Source: JAULUH01 sp032111745 (lineage in GTDB: Bacteria > Chloroflexota > Anaerolineae > JAAEKA01). Taken from it: a stretch of DNA of 60,934 nucleotides. The DNA is taken from assembly GCA_032111745.1 (NCBI GenBank), contig JAULUH010000144.1, positions 1-60,934 of the forward strand, given 5' to 3'. Of the stretch, positions 25,905 to 33,960 are shown piece after piece; the stretch's first letter is position 1, and each line of letters starts with the position of its first letter. The position numbers were made by a program, and so were the translations under genes. The notes beneath the pieces were generated by a model, which saw only the letters and a program-made list of their open reading frames with translations, did not search any database and had not been told where the DNA came from.

Positions 25905-25971
25905 TCGCGTACGCAGTTTCACAAATCCCGGACAAGTCGGGTGTTGCCGTTAGCAAGGAGGTTAGAGCGGT

Positions 25972-26595
25972 ATGGCAGGAAAATCGGTTCCCGATATCGT
26001 CGTCGGACGCTTACCTATCTATCTGCGGGCGCTGACGTTTTTGAAGGCCGACAACCGAGAGATCACTTCATCCCAGGAGCTTGGCGATCGGCTGGGGATT
26101 AGCTCCGCCCAGATTCGTAAAGACCTCTCCCACTTTGGAGAGTTCGGTAAGCAAGGTACCGGCTACGACATCACTCACCTCGAGCGCAACCTCAAGGAGA
26201 TCCTGCATGTCGATCGCATGTGGGATGTTGTTCTGGTAGGAGCTGGTGACCTGGGGACTGCTCTGGCCAGCTATCGGGGATTCGCTGGCCGCGGCTTCCG
26301 TATAGCTGCAGTCTTCGATAAGGACCCCGAATGCATCGGCAAGGTCGTCGGCCATGATCTCGTGGTGGAGGACGTAGCGACCCTCGGCACGCGCGTGAAG
26401 GATGCGGGCTGGCAGCTGGCGATTATCGCCGTGCCCGCAGACCAGGCCCAGCTCGTGGCCAACATCTTAGTGGAGGCCGGCGTAATCGCTGTCCTCAACT
26501 ACGCGCCCATCACCCTGATGTGCCCGTCCAGCATCAGGATCGAGCATATCGATCCCACCGTGCATCTTCAACACCTGACCTATTACCTGGAATAG
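25972..26595 (+). CDS. rex: redox-sensing transcriptional repressor Rex
   Basis: A 207-residue dimeric repressor that senses the NADH/NAD ratio. The N-terminal winged helix (about 1-80) has SSQELGDRLGISSAQIRKDLSHFGEFGKQGTGY, the typical DNA-contact region. The Rossmann domain starts with VVLVGAGDLGTAL (about 87-99), and FDKDPECIG follows. The C-terminal swap helix ends HLQHLTYYLE. Length is standard. It sits upstream of a ferredoxin-linked oxidoreductase operon, which fits control of fermentative redox genes, and a candidate operator overlaps its own promoter. Confidence 0.96.
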   Translation: MAGKSVPDIVVGRLPIYLRALTFLKADNREITSSQELGDRLGISSAQIRKDLSHFGEFGKQGTGYDITHLERNLKEILHVDRMWDVVLVGAGDLGTALASYRGFAGRGFRIAAVFDKDPECIGKVVGHDLVVEDVATLGTRVKDAGWQLAIIAVPADQAQLVANILVEAGVIAVLNYAPITLMCPSSIRIEHIDPTVHLQHLTYYLE

Positions 26596-26617
26596 TCGTC
26601 ACCCGTCACCCCGTAAT

Positions 26618-26662
26618 GGCTGGCTCTGCAAGTGCAACGCGCCCAGGGCCAGCCCTTTTTTT
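26618..26662 (+). terminator. rho-independent terminator after rex
   Basis: GGCTGGC (26618-26624) pairs with GCCAGCC (26648-26654), followed by seven T (26656-26662). The loop is long, at 23 bases. Confidence 0.75.
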
Positions 26663-26670
26663 GCGGAGTA

Positions 26671-26679
26671 TGGTACTAT
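26671..26679 (+). promoter_or_regulatory. possible extended -10 promoter of the CBS/oxidoreductase operon
   Basis: TGGTACTAT fits TGn-TATAAT with one mismatch in the -10 box and has no clear -35. It lies between the rex terminator and the CBS gene. Confidence 0.35.
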
Positions 26680-26779
26680 ATGACGCCGGTCATATCCAGG
26701 GATCCCGAAAGGGAGTAGAATAGGATTAGGAGACAGGCGATTGCCTCTCCCACCAGGCTCAGTCATCCGAGAATAAACC

Positions 26780-27205
26780 ATGAACGTGCGAGAGATCATG
26801 ACCACCCCGGTGACCTCGGTGGACGCCGGCGACCCCCTCGCCAGGGCCCTGGACCTCATGCGTTCCGGCGGGTTTCGGCGTTTGCCGGTGCTCCAGAATG
26901 GCAGGCTGGTGGGTGTGGTCACTGACCGGGACCTGAGGCTGGCCACCAACTCCCCCCTGGTGCTCAGCGAGAAGTGGTATAGCGAGTTCATCCTGGAATC
27001 GATCAAGGTCAAGGCCTGCATGACCCCTGATCCCATCACCATCGACCCGGATGCTCCCGTGCTAGACGCAGCCCGGCTAATGCGCCAACACAAGATTGGC
27101 GGTCTCCCGGTGGTGCAGGACGATGTCCTGGTGGGTATCGTCACCGAAACTGACCTGCTGGATTTCCTGATCCAACGCCTGGAACAGGAGGAGGGCGCGC
27201 CTTGA
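26780..27205 (+). CDS. CBS-domain pair protein
   Basis: A 141-residue protein made of two CBS motifs (about 1-60 and 75-135), with REIMTTPVTSVDAGDPLARALDLM and ACMTPDPITIDPDAPVLDAARLM as the two strand-helix openings. Each ends with a VGVVTDRDL or VGIVTETDL strand. Such pairs bind adenosine nucleotides and act as energy sensors. It precedes the oxidoreductase genes by about 100 bp and might report ATP or NAD state, but its target is unknown. A second CBS protein lies at 32014. Confidence 0.88.
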   Translation: MNVREIMTTPVTSVDAGDPLARALDLMRSGGFRRLPVLQNGRLVGVVTDRDLRLATNSPLVLSEKWYSEFILESIKVKACMTPDPITIDPDAPVLDAARLMRQHKIGGLPVVQDDVLVGIVTETDLLDFLIQRLEQEEGAP

Positions 27206-27309
27206 CCTGGCGCCCGGGGCGACCAGGTCCGAGAGATTCGATGATGTCAAATGGTTAAACGCATACCGGCGGCAACGAAGCCGCCACCACAGTGAAGTGG
27301 AGGATCATG

Positions 27310-27570
27310 ATGGCGCGAGGGACTGTTGTCATCGACCTGAATCGCTGCAAAGGCTGTGAGCTGTGCACGACGGTGTGCCCACAGCATGTCTTGCAGATGG
27401 CCGACTCATTCAATGCCCGGGGGTACCGGCCAGTCCAACTGGTCGATCCTGAGAGCAAGTGTACGGGGTGTGCGCTCTGTGCGGTGATCTGTCCGGATGC
27501 CGTGCTGACCGTCTACCGGCTACCGGCGAAACCCGCTGCAGCGCGCCGGCTGATGCCAGCACTGGCCTGA
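27310..27570 (+). CDS. 4Fe-4S ferredoxin, delta subunit of the 2-oxoacid oxidoreductase
   Basis: About 86 residues with two CxxCxxCxxxCP motifs (CKGCELCTTVCP and CTGCALCAVICP), which bind two [4Fe-4S] clusters. I prefer the second of two tandem ATGs (27310), six bases after GGAGG. The spacing between the cluster motifs and the short C-tail fit the delta subunit of VOR/KOR enzymes. It passes electrons from the TPP subunit to ferredoxin. It is the first gene of the oxidoreductase set. Confidence 0.9.
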   Translation: MARGTVVIDLNRCKGCELCTTVCPQHVLQMADSFNARGYRPVQLVDPESKCTGCALCAVICPDAVLTVYRLPAKPAAARRLMPALA

Positions 27571-27596
27571 AGCCAGGTCATACCAGGAGGCTAGCA

Positions 27597-28745
27597 ATGG
27601 CAATGGAGCTGTGGAAGGGCAATGAAGCTATGGCTGAAGCCGCGCTGCGTGCCGGTGTCGAAGCCTATTTCGGCTATCCCATTACCCCCCAAACCGAGTT
27701 GCTGGAGTATATGGCGCGCGAGATGCCCGCCCGGGGCCGCGTGTTTCTGCAGGCAGAGAGCGAGCTGGGCGCCGTCAATATGGTGTACGGCGCCGCCTGC
27801 GGCGGCGCTGCCGCCATGTCGTCGTCCTCGAGCCCTGGTACCAGCCTTATGACCGAGGGATTCAGCTACATCGCCGGCACCGAGGTCCCCGCTGTGATGG
27901 TGGATATCATGCGCGGAGGGCCCGGGCTGGGCAACATCCAGCCCAGCCAGAGCGATTACTTCCAGGTCACCAAGGCTTTGGGCCACGGTGACTTTCACGC
28001 TCTGGTCCTGGCGCCCTCCACCGTGCAGGAGGCGGTCGACCTGGTCTATCAGGCCTTTGACCTGGCCGCCAAATACCGCACTATCGTGGTCATCCTGGCC
28101 GATGGGGTCATCGGCCAGATGATGGAGCCGGTGGAGATGCCCCCTGAACGGCCTGTGCGAGGTGCCGCCAGCCGTCCCGACTGGGCCCTGACCGGGGCCG
28201 AGGGCCGGGAACGCCGCATCCTGACGTCTCTTAATCTGACCCCGGAAGGGCTCGAGCGCGCCAACCAGCGCCTGCAAGCCCGGCTGGCGCAGATCCGCCA
28301 GCACGAGGTACGCTGGGAAGAGGAGATGACCGCGGATGCCGACCTCCTGCTGGTGGCCTTTGGCACCATGGGCAGGGTCTGCAAGTCCGCCCTCCGCACC
28401 GCACGGCAGGCTGGGCTCAAGGTTGGGCTGCTGCGTCCCATCAGCTTGTGGCCATTCCCGGAGCAACGCCTGCAGCAGTTGGCCGGAAAGATGCGCGGGG
28501 TCCTGGTGGTCGAGATGAATGCCGGGCAGATGCTCCTGGACGTGCAGGCCGCCATGGCCGGCCGCGCCCCGGTGTGGTTCTATGGCCGCATGGGTGGCAT
28601 GGTGCCCATGCCCGATGAGATCCACCAGCAGATCGTCGGGCTGGCCATCGCCGCGGGCGGTAATGGCCACCAGCCTGGATCATTCAACCTCGATACCGGT
28701 GCGGCAAAGCCGGCCCAGGTGCGCACCGCCGCGCCAGGAAGGTAG
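27597..28745 (+). CDS. 2-oxoacid:ferredoxin oxidoreductase, alpha subunit
   Basis: About 382 residues from the ATG at 27597, with AGGAGG six bases upstream. It starts with ELWKGNEAMAEAALRAGVEAYFGYPITPQTELLEYMA, the usual opening of the KorA/VorB group. RVFLQAESELGAVNMVYGAA and SSSSPGTSLMTEGFSYIAG follow. The C-terminal half holds the transketolase-like domain (LLVAFGTMGRVCKSALRTARQAGLKVGLLRPISLWPFPE). It decarboxylates 2-oxoglutarate or a branched-chain 2-oxoacid with CoA. The substrate cannot be read from sequence alone. Confidence 0.93.
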   Translation: MAMELWKGNEAMAEAALRAGVEAYFGYPITPQTELLEYMAREMPARGRVFLQAESELGAVNMVYGAACGGAAAMSSSSSPGTSLMTEGFSYIAGTEVPAVMVDIMRGGPGLGNIQPSQSDYFQVTKALGHGDFHALVLAPSTVQEAVDLVYQAFDLAAKYRTIVVILADGVIGQMMEPVEMPPERPVRGAASRPDWALTGAEGRERRILTSLNLTPEGLERANQRLQARLAQIRQHEVRWEEEMTADADLLLVAFGTMGRVCKSALRTARQAGLKVGLLRPISLWPFPEQRLQQLAGKMRGVLVVEMNAGQMLLDVQAAMAGRAPVWFYGRMGGMVPMPDEIHQQIVGLAIAAGGNGHQPGSFNLDTGAAKPAQVRTAAPGR

Positions 28746-28751
28746 CAACCA

Positions 28752-29592
28752 ATGGCCATCGATCTGTCCGACTATGAGCTGGTCTATCACTACCCCGAGG
28801 CACTGACCGATCTCTATACCCACTACTGCCCGGGCTGTACCCATGGCCTCATCCATCGCCTGGTGGCAGAGGTCATCGACGAGCTGGGGATTCGCCAGCG
28901 CACCATCTGCGTGGCCCCGGTGGGCTGCGCTGTGTTCGCCTACAACTACTTCAACGTCGATGGCTGCGAGGCCCCCCATGGTCGCGCTCCTGCCATGGCT
29001 ACCGGCCTCAAGCGCATCCAGCCCGATCGTATTATCTTCACTTATCAAGGCGACGGCGACCTGGCCGCCATCGGTACCAACGAGATCATCCATGCCGCCC
29101 AGCNNNNNNNNNNTCATCTTTGTCAACAACGCCAACTACGGCATGACCGGTGGCCAGATGGCTCCCACCACCCTGGCGGGCATGGTTACCACCTCCAGCC
29201 CCTTCGGCCGCGACGTCGCCACCGTCGGCCAGCCTATGCGTATCGCCGAGTTGATCGGTAGCCTGCCCGGCACGGCTTACGTCGTGCGGCGCTCGGTGCA
29301 CAACGTCGCTAACGTCAATAAGACCAAGGCCGCTATCAAGACCGCCTTTCAGGTGCAGATGGAGGGCCTGGGTCTGAGCCTGGTAGAGGTACTGTCCTCC
29401 TGTCCCACCAACTGGCGCCTCACCCCGGCTGAGGCCCTGGCCTGGATCGAGCAGGCTATGCTGCCGGTCTTTCCCCTGGGCGACACCAAAGTGGCCCCCG
29501 GCGTCGAGGAGCTGGCCAGGCGTAAGCCACCACGACACAGCTCCGGCAACGGTGTTGGACACAGCACCGGCAATGGAGGCAACTATGCATGA
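28752..29592 (+). CDS. 2-oxoacid:ferredoxin oxidoreductase, beta (TPP) subunit, interrupted by a 10-N gap
   Basis: About 280 residues. It has CPGCTHGLIHRLVAEV at the N-terminus, the thiamine-diphosphate motif GDGDLAAIGTNEI (about 98-110) and VNNANYGMTGGQMAPTT after the gap. The parts on either side of the gap are in different frames because ten N are inserted. Known relatives have about seven residues here, so a gap of 18 bases would restore the frame. The ATG of the gamma subunit overlaps its 3' end by eight bases. The C-terminal tail (about 258-280) is Gly/Ser/His-rich. Confidence 0.92.
29104..29113. other. assembly gap of 10 N inside the TPP subunit gene
   Basis: Ten N separate HAAQ from VIFVNNANYG. 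The reading frame changes across it. A length divisible by three, most likely 18 bases, is expected by family comparison. Confidence 0.9.
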
Positions 29593-30160
29593 GGAAATCA
29601 TCATCTCCGGCTTCGGCGGCCAGGGCGCTCTGTTTGCTGGCCAGCTGCTGGCCTATGCCGGCATGGCCAGCGGCAAGCACGTTACCTGGATCCCCTCCTA
29701 TGGTCCGGAAATGCGCGGGGGGACCGCCCACTGCACCGTCATCGTGTCCGACGAGCCTATCGGCTCCCCCCTGGTCAGCCATCCCTCCGCCGTCGTCGCT
29801 CTGAACCTGCCCTCCCTGGACAAATACGAAGGCCTGGTCAGGCCGGGCGGTCTCTTGGTCTACAACAGCACCCTGATCGAGCGCCCAGTCTACCGTACCG
29901 ACCTGCGGCTGATCCCGGTACCCGCCAACCATATCTCCCTGGAGGAGACCGTCGAGCTCAGTGACGCTGGTGCCGGGGATATCCGCCTGGCTAATGTCGC
30001 TACCCTGGGTGCCCTGGTCCAGGCCACCGGCATCGTTTCCCTCAAAGCCATTGAGGCGGCCCTCGAGGAACACCTGCCCGCGCGCCACCACCGTTGGTTG
30101 GAGCCCAACCGCCGCGTGCTACGCCGTGGTGCTGCCCTGGCCCAGCCCATCGCCGTGTGA
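29585..30160 (+). CDS. 2-oxoacid:ferredoxin oxidoreductase, gamma subunit
   Basis: About 191 residues from the ATG at 29585, with GGAGG five bases upstream. It opens IIISGFGGQGALFAGQLLAYAGM, the glycine-rich start of the gamma subunit. VTWIPSYGPEMRGGTAHCTVIVSD, typical of the KorC/VorA group, follows. It completes a four-part enzyme with the ferredoxin, alpha and beta genes. The order delta-alpha-beta-gamma and the short or overlapping spacing indicate one mRNA. Confidence 0.93.
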   Translation: MHEEIIISGFGGQGALFAGQLLAYAGMASGKHVTWIPSYGPEMRGGTAHCTVIVSDEPIGSPLVSHPSAVVALNLPSLDKYEGLVRPGGLLVYNSTLIERPVYRTDLRLIPVPANHISLEETVELSDAGAGDIRLANVATLGALVQATGIVSLKAIEAALEEHLPARHHRWLEPNRRVLRRGAALAQPIAV

Positions 30161-30178
30161 CCACACCAGGAGAGCGTC

Positions 30179-30625
30179 ATGTATCAAAGACTGCTGGTGC
30201 CACTGGATGGATCCGGCCTGGCTGAGGAGGCCCTGCCTCACGCCCTGAACCTGGCTGGGCGACTCGGCAGCGAGCTGATCCTGCTGCGCGTCGTCGTCTC
30301 ACCCTATGCCATCGTGGCCCCTGATCTGGTCCTGGCTGGAACGGATCCCAACCTGCCTGCGTTGAACCTCCAGGCCCAACAGTACCTGGACAGCGTGGCC
30401 GCGCGCCTCTCCAGGGGTATCCCTTTCCGCACCATCGTTTCCGAGGGTCCTGTAGCTGAGGCCATCCTCGACCATGCCACAGCCCTCGATGTGGACCTCA
30501 TCGTCATGTCTACCCACGGAAGGGGCGGCGTGTTACGCTGGGTCTACGGAAGCGTCGCCGAGCGCGTCCTGCAGGGCTCCGCCTGCCCTGTCTTGCTGAT
30601 CCGATCGGTAGCCTCTAGCCCATAG
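30179..30625 (+). CDS. universal stress protein UspA family
   Basis: A 148-residue alpha/beta protein. MYQRLLVPLDGSGLAEEALPHALNLA opens the fold. The ATP-binding loop is at the end: MSTHGRGGVLRWVYGSVAERVLQGSACPVLLIR, with the GxxG-x9-G(S) pattern of nucleotide-binding members. The ATG is 18 bases after the gamma-subunit stop, so it is probably in the same operon. Its role is likely stress or energy related and is not defined by the sequence. Confidence 0.9.
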   Translation: MYQRLLVPLDGSGLAEEALPHALNLAGRLGSELILLRVVVSPYAIVAPDLVLAGTDPNLPALNLQAQQYLDSVAARLSRGIPFRTIVSEGPVAEAILDHATALDVDLIVMSTHGRGGVLRWVYGSVAERVLQGSACPVLLIRSVASSP

Positions 30626-30667
30626 ACCGGCAGTGGCGCCGGCGGCCTTCCAAGGAGGAAGCCCTTC

Positions 30668-31942
30668 ATGACCACACCATGGGAGTACCGTTACGCCCTA
30701 CGTATCGAGGGCATGACCAGCTCACTGATCCGGGAACTGCTCAAGCTCACCGAGGCCCCTGACGTGATTTCTTTCGCCGGGGGATTGCCAGCCCCCGAGG
30801 CCTTTCCCGTCGAGGAGTTTCGCCGGGCCGCCGATACGGCGTTGACGGAATACGGCGCTAAGGCGCTCCAATACGGGATGACCGAGGGCTGCCCGCCCCT
30901 GCGCCGTTGTATCGTACAGATCATGAGCCGCTATGGCATCCATGCCCATGAGGACAACGTCCTGGTCACCAGCGGCTCCCAACAGGCGCTCGACCTGATC
31001 GGCAGGATCCTGATCAATCCGGGCGACAAGATCCTTACTGAAACCCCAACCTACCTGGGTGCCCTGCAGGCCTGGCGCGCCTACCAGGCGCGCTATGTCA
31101 CCGTGCCCATTGATCAGAACGGGCTGCAGGTGCACCTGCTGGATGAGGCCCTGCGCGCCGGCCCCAAGTTCATGTATATACTGCCCAACTTCCAGAACCC
31201 CGGTGGGGTTACCCTGTCCCTCGAGCGCCGCCTGGAGCTGGTGCAGCTAGCTGACGAGCGCGGCGTACCCATTGTCGAGGACGATCCCTACGGCCAGCTG
31301 CGCTATTCCGGCGAACACCTGCCACCCCTGGTGGTGCTGGACTGCGACCACCTGGAAAGCCGTGCCCAGGATGGATATGGTTACTGCACCGGTAACGTCA
31401 TCTACACCAGCACCTTCAGCAAAACCCTGGCCCCAGGCTTGCGGCTGGGCTGGCTTGTGGCCCCCGTGGAGGTGATCCAACGCTGCGTGCAGGCCAAACA
31501 GGGCATGGACCTCCATACCAGCAGCTTCACCCAACTGGTGGCCTACGAGTTGCTCAAGGACGGCTTTCTTGACCGGCACATCAAGCTGATTCGACAGATC
31601 TATGCCGAGCGCTTGAATGTTATGTTGCACGCCATGGAACGCTATTTCCCGCAGGAGGTGACCTGGACCCGGCCGGCTGGTGGCCTGTTCCTGTGGGTAT
31701 GGCTACCCGAGGAGATCAACGCCGCCGAGTTGCTCAAGACTGCAGTCGAGCGGCACAGGGTAGCCTTCGTGCCAGGGAACTCCTTCCATCCCGACGGCAC
31801 CGGACACAATACCATGCGCTTGAACTTCTCTTATCCCCGGCCTGAGCTGATCGAGGAAGGCATCCGGCGCTTGGGCCTGGTGTTGAAGGAGAAAATCGCC
31901 GCGCCGGAGCGAGCAGGCTGGGTTGCCGTTCCTACGAAATAG
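30668..31942 (+). CDS. class I/II aminotransferase, LysN/2-aminoadipate type
   Basis: A 424-residue PLP enzyme. Landmarks are DVISFAGGLPAPEAFPVEEF near the start, SGSQQALDLIGRILINPGD (about 98-116), NFQNPGGVTLS, VEDDPYGQLRYSG and the cofactor lysine in TFSKTLAPGLRLGW. This pattern fits the group of 2-aminoadipate and branched or aromatic aminotransferases. A 2-oxoacid produced by it could feed the upstream oxidoreductase. AGGAGG lies nine bases before the ATG. The true substrate is uncertain. Confidence 0.9.
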   Translation: MTTPWEYRYALRIEGMTSSLIRELLKLTEAPDVISFAGGLPAPEAFPVEEFRRAADTALTEYGAKALQYGMTEGCPPLRRCIVQIMSRYGIHAHEDNVLVTSGSQQALDLIGRILINPGDKILTETPTYLGALQAWRAYQARYVTVPIDQNGLQVHLLDEALRAGPKFMYILPNFQNPGGVTLSLERRLELVQLADERGVPIVEDDPYGQLRYSGEHLPPLVVLDCDHLESRAQDGYGYCTGNVIYTSTFSKTLAPGLRLGWLVAPVEVIQRCVQAKQGMDLHTSSFTQLVAYELLKDGFLDRHIKLIRQIYAERLNVMLHAMERYFPQEVTWTRPAGGLFLWVWLPEEINAAELLKTAVERHRVAFVPGNSFHPDGTGHNTMRLNFSYPRPELIEEGIRRLGLVLKEKIAAPERAGWVAVPTK

Positions 31943-32013
31943 GGTATCATTGGGGTGTGTCCTGTGCCAGCCGCATGCTGGCACCCCTGAGACGCCCTGG
32001 AAGGATGCCCGCC

Positions 32014-32466
32014 ATGCCTCACACCGTACGCGAAGTGATGACCGCCGATGTGATCACCGTCGACGTGTTGGCCCCCCTGGATGAGGCCCGTGCCCTCATG
32101 GAGGACAACGAGGTGCGGCGTCTGCCTGTCCTCGACGAGGAGGGCGAGCTGGTAGGCATCCTCAGCTGGGGTGACGTGCGCGAGGCTACGTCGGCCCAGG
32201 CTGCTACCTTGAATCCTTACGCGCCCGAGGCCGAGGAGGAGTGGCTAACCGTCTGGGAGGCCATGACCAAGGACCCCATCGTCGTCACCCCGGATACCGA
32301 CCTGGCCGATGTCGTGGAGCTCATGCTCCAGAACCGCATCGGCTGCCTGCCTGTGGTCGTCTCCACCAGGGGACCCGGCCGGCGGCAGCTGTTAGGCATT
32401 GTCACAGAGACAGATATCTTTCGCCTCGTCCTGGCCCACTGGCGAACGCCTCAGCACCCAGGTTAA
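32014..32466 (+). CDS. CBS-domain pair protein
   Basis: About 150 residues from the ATG at 32014, with GGAAGG nine bases upstream; the upstream ATG at 32005 has no spacing. Two CBS motifs are present, VREVMTADVITVDVLAPLDEARALM and VWEAMTKDPIVVTPDTDLADVVELM. An acidic linker (YAPEAEEEW) lies between them. It is a likely adenosine-nucleotide sensor. It is close to the aminotransferase and ends at a terminator. Confidence 0.88.
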   Translation: MPHTVREVMTADVITVDVLAPLDEARALMEDNEVRRLPVLDEEGELVGILSWGDVREATSAQAATLNPYAPEAEEEWLTVWEAMTKDPIVVTPDTDLADVVELMLQNRIGCLPVVVSTRGPGRRQLLGIVTETDIFRLVLAHWRTPQHPG

Positions 32467-32498
32467 CCGTCTGGCCATCGGCTCGTCCCAGTCCCAGG

Positions 32499-32528
32499 CG
32501 CCGGCGCCCTTAGTCGTGCCGGCGTTTT
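32499..32528 (+). terminator. rho-independent terminator after the CBS gene
   Basis: CGCCGGC (32499-32505) pairs with GCCGGCG (32518-32524) across a 12-base loop, followed by TTTT (32525-32528). Confidence 0.75.
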
Positions 32529-32553
32529 GACGCCCAGGACCCGGCCGTCAGAG

Positions 32554-32582
32554 TTGGAAAATCATCCGGATGATGGTACCAT
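32554..32582 (+). promoter_or_regulatory. promoter of the PPi-phosphofructokinase gene, with palindromic spacer
   Basis: TTGGAA (32554-32559), a 17-base spacer and TACCAT (32577-32582). The spacer holds a perfect 14-bp palindrome, ATCATCCGGATGAT (32561-32574), placed to block RNA polymerase if a dimeric regulator binds it. The leader to the ATG is about 70 bases. Confidence 0.6.
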
Positions 32583-32661
32583 TGATGGTTGATTGCCGGT
32601 CCGTTCCAGGCACCTGGCAATCCTGTCGAGAGAACTAATCAGTTTGGAGGTAGTTTCGACT

Positions 32662-33861
32662 ATGGCAGCAACCAGTAGTAAGGGTGTGATCGGCATCCTG
32701 ACCGGCGGCGGCGATGTCCCCGGGCTCAATCCGGCCATTCGCGCGGTGACCATACGCGCCCTGCGTGAGGGTTACCAGGTGATCGGTATCCGCAAGGGAT
32801 GGGCCGGGATCATGTCGCTAATCCGGGACAAGGACTACGACAACAGCGACAACTTCCTCTATCTGACCGAGGAGATTGTCAACCGCGCCGGCCGCACCGG
32901 CGGCACCTTCCTGCATAGCTCGCGCACGCGGCCCAGCACCGTGCCTCGCAGCAAGGTGCCCCAGCACCTCCGGGAGACCTACGACCAGGACACCAACGAC
33001 CTGACTCCCGAGGTGCTAAAGAACCTGGAGTGGCTGGGTATCGACACTCTGATCCCTATCGGAGGCGATGACACCCTCAGCTACGGCGTGCATCTGTATC
33101 AAAAGGGAATGAAGGTCATTGCCATTCCCAAGACCATGGACAACGACGTCCCCGGCACCGACTATTGTATCGGGTTCAGCACCTGTATCTCCCGCACCAT
33201 CAGCCTGATCAATACCTTGCGCACCTCGGCCGGCTCCCATGAGCGCTTCCTGGTCGTGGAGGTCTTCGGTCGCTACGCTGGCTTCACCGCCATGCTGCCT
33301 ACCATGGCCGGCGCTGCCAATCGTTGTGTAATTCCCGAGTGGAGGTTCGACATCGAGCAACTCGCCGAGCTGATGGTGTACGACCGCACCAAGAACCCGA
33401 GCAAGTACTCCATCGTTCTGGTGTCTGAGGGTGCGATGTTCGAGGGCGGCGAGATGGTGTTCGCCAACGCGGAAAAGGACATGTATGGCCATGCCAAGCT
33501 GGGCGGGATCGGCGACCTGGTGTCGGCCAAGCTCAAGGAGCTGTCGCCCAAATACAACAACGGCAAATCCATCGACGTGATCAACCAGCGCCTCGGCTAC
33601 CTGGTGCGCGGCGGTGACCCCGATGCCATCGACTCCATTGTGCCCATGGCCTACGGCAACCTGGCCCTGGACCTCTTGATGGAGGGCATCCACGGGCGAT
33701 TGGTGGTTCTCAAGAACGGGCGCTATGACAACCTGCCGATCGAGGTGGTGACCGCTACCAAGAAGCTGGTTAACGTGCCCAAGTTCTACAACACCGAGCG
33801 CCTGCGGCCCCAGTATCGCAATTTCCAGATGAACCCGCTGTTCATCATGACCAGCGAATAG
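32662..33861 (+). CDS. pfp: PPi-type 6-phosphofructokinase
   Basis: A 399-residue enzyme of the PfkA fold, from the ATG at 32662 with GGAGG eleven bases upstream. Two positions decide the phosphoryl donor. The usual GGDG motif is GGDD (134-137) and the usual PGTIDND is PKTMDND (156-162). Asp and Lys at these places are the known marks of PPi-dependent enzymes. So it probably makes fructose 1,6-bisphosphate reversibly with pyrophosphate. It is in a single-gene unit with its own promoter and terminator. Confidence 0.92.
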   Translation: MAATSSKGVIGILTGGGDVPGLNPAIRAVTIRALREGYQVIGIRKGWAGIMSLIRDKDYDNSDNFLYLTEEIVNRAGRTGGTFLHSSRTRPSTVPRSKVPQHLRETYDQDTNDLTPEVLKNLEWLGIDTLIPIGGDDTLSYGVHLYQKGMKVIAIPKTMDNDVPGTDYCIGFSTCISRTISLINTLRTSAGSHERFLVVEVFGRYAGFTAMLPTMAGAANRCVIPEWRFDIEQLAELMVYDRTKNPSKYSIVLVSEGAMFEGGEMVFANAEKDMYGHAKLGGIGDLVSAKLKELSPKYNNGKSIDVINQRLGYLVRGGDPDAIDSIVPMAYGNLALDLLMEGIHGRLVVLKNGRYDNLPIEVVTATKKLVNVPKFYNTERLRPQYRNFQMNPLFIMTSE

Positions 33862-33872
33862 GAGCACACCTG

Positions 33873-33915
33873 CTCCAGACCACCGGGCCTTCCCAAAGAC
33901 TCCGGTGGTCTGGAG
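33873..33915 (+). terminator. hairpin after pfp
   Basis: A 14-bp perfect stem (33873-33886 with 33902-33915) and a 15-base loop. No T run follows, so it may be a terminator or an mRNA-stabilising hairpin. Confidence 0.6.
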
Positions 33916-33960
33916 ACCCGCCGGGGCATCTTTGGTGGAAGTTGGCAAGGAGGTGGAACC

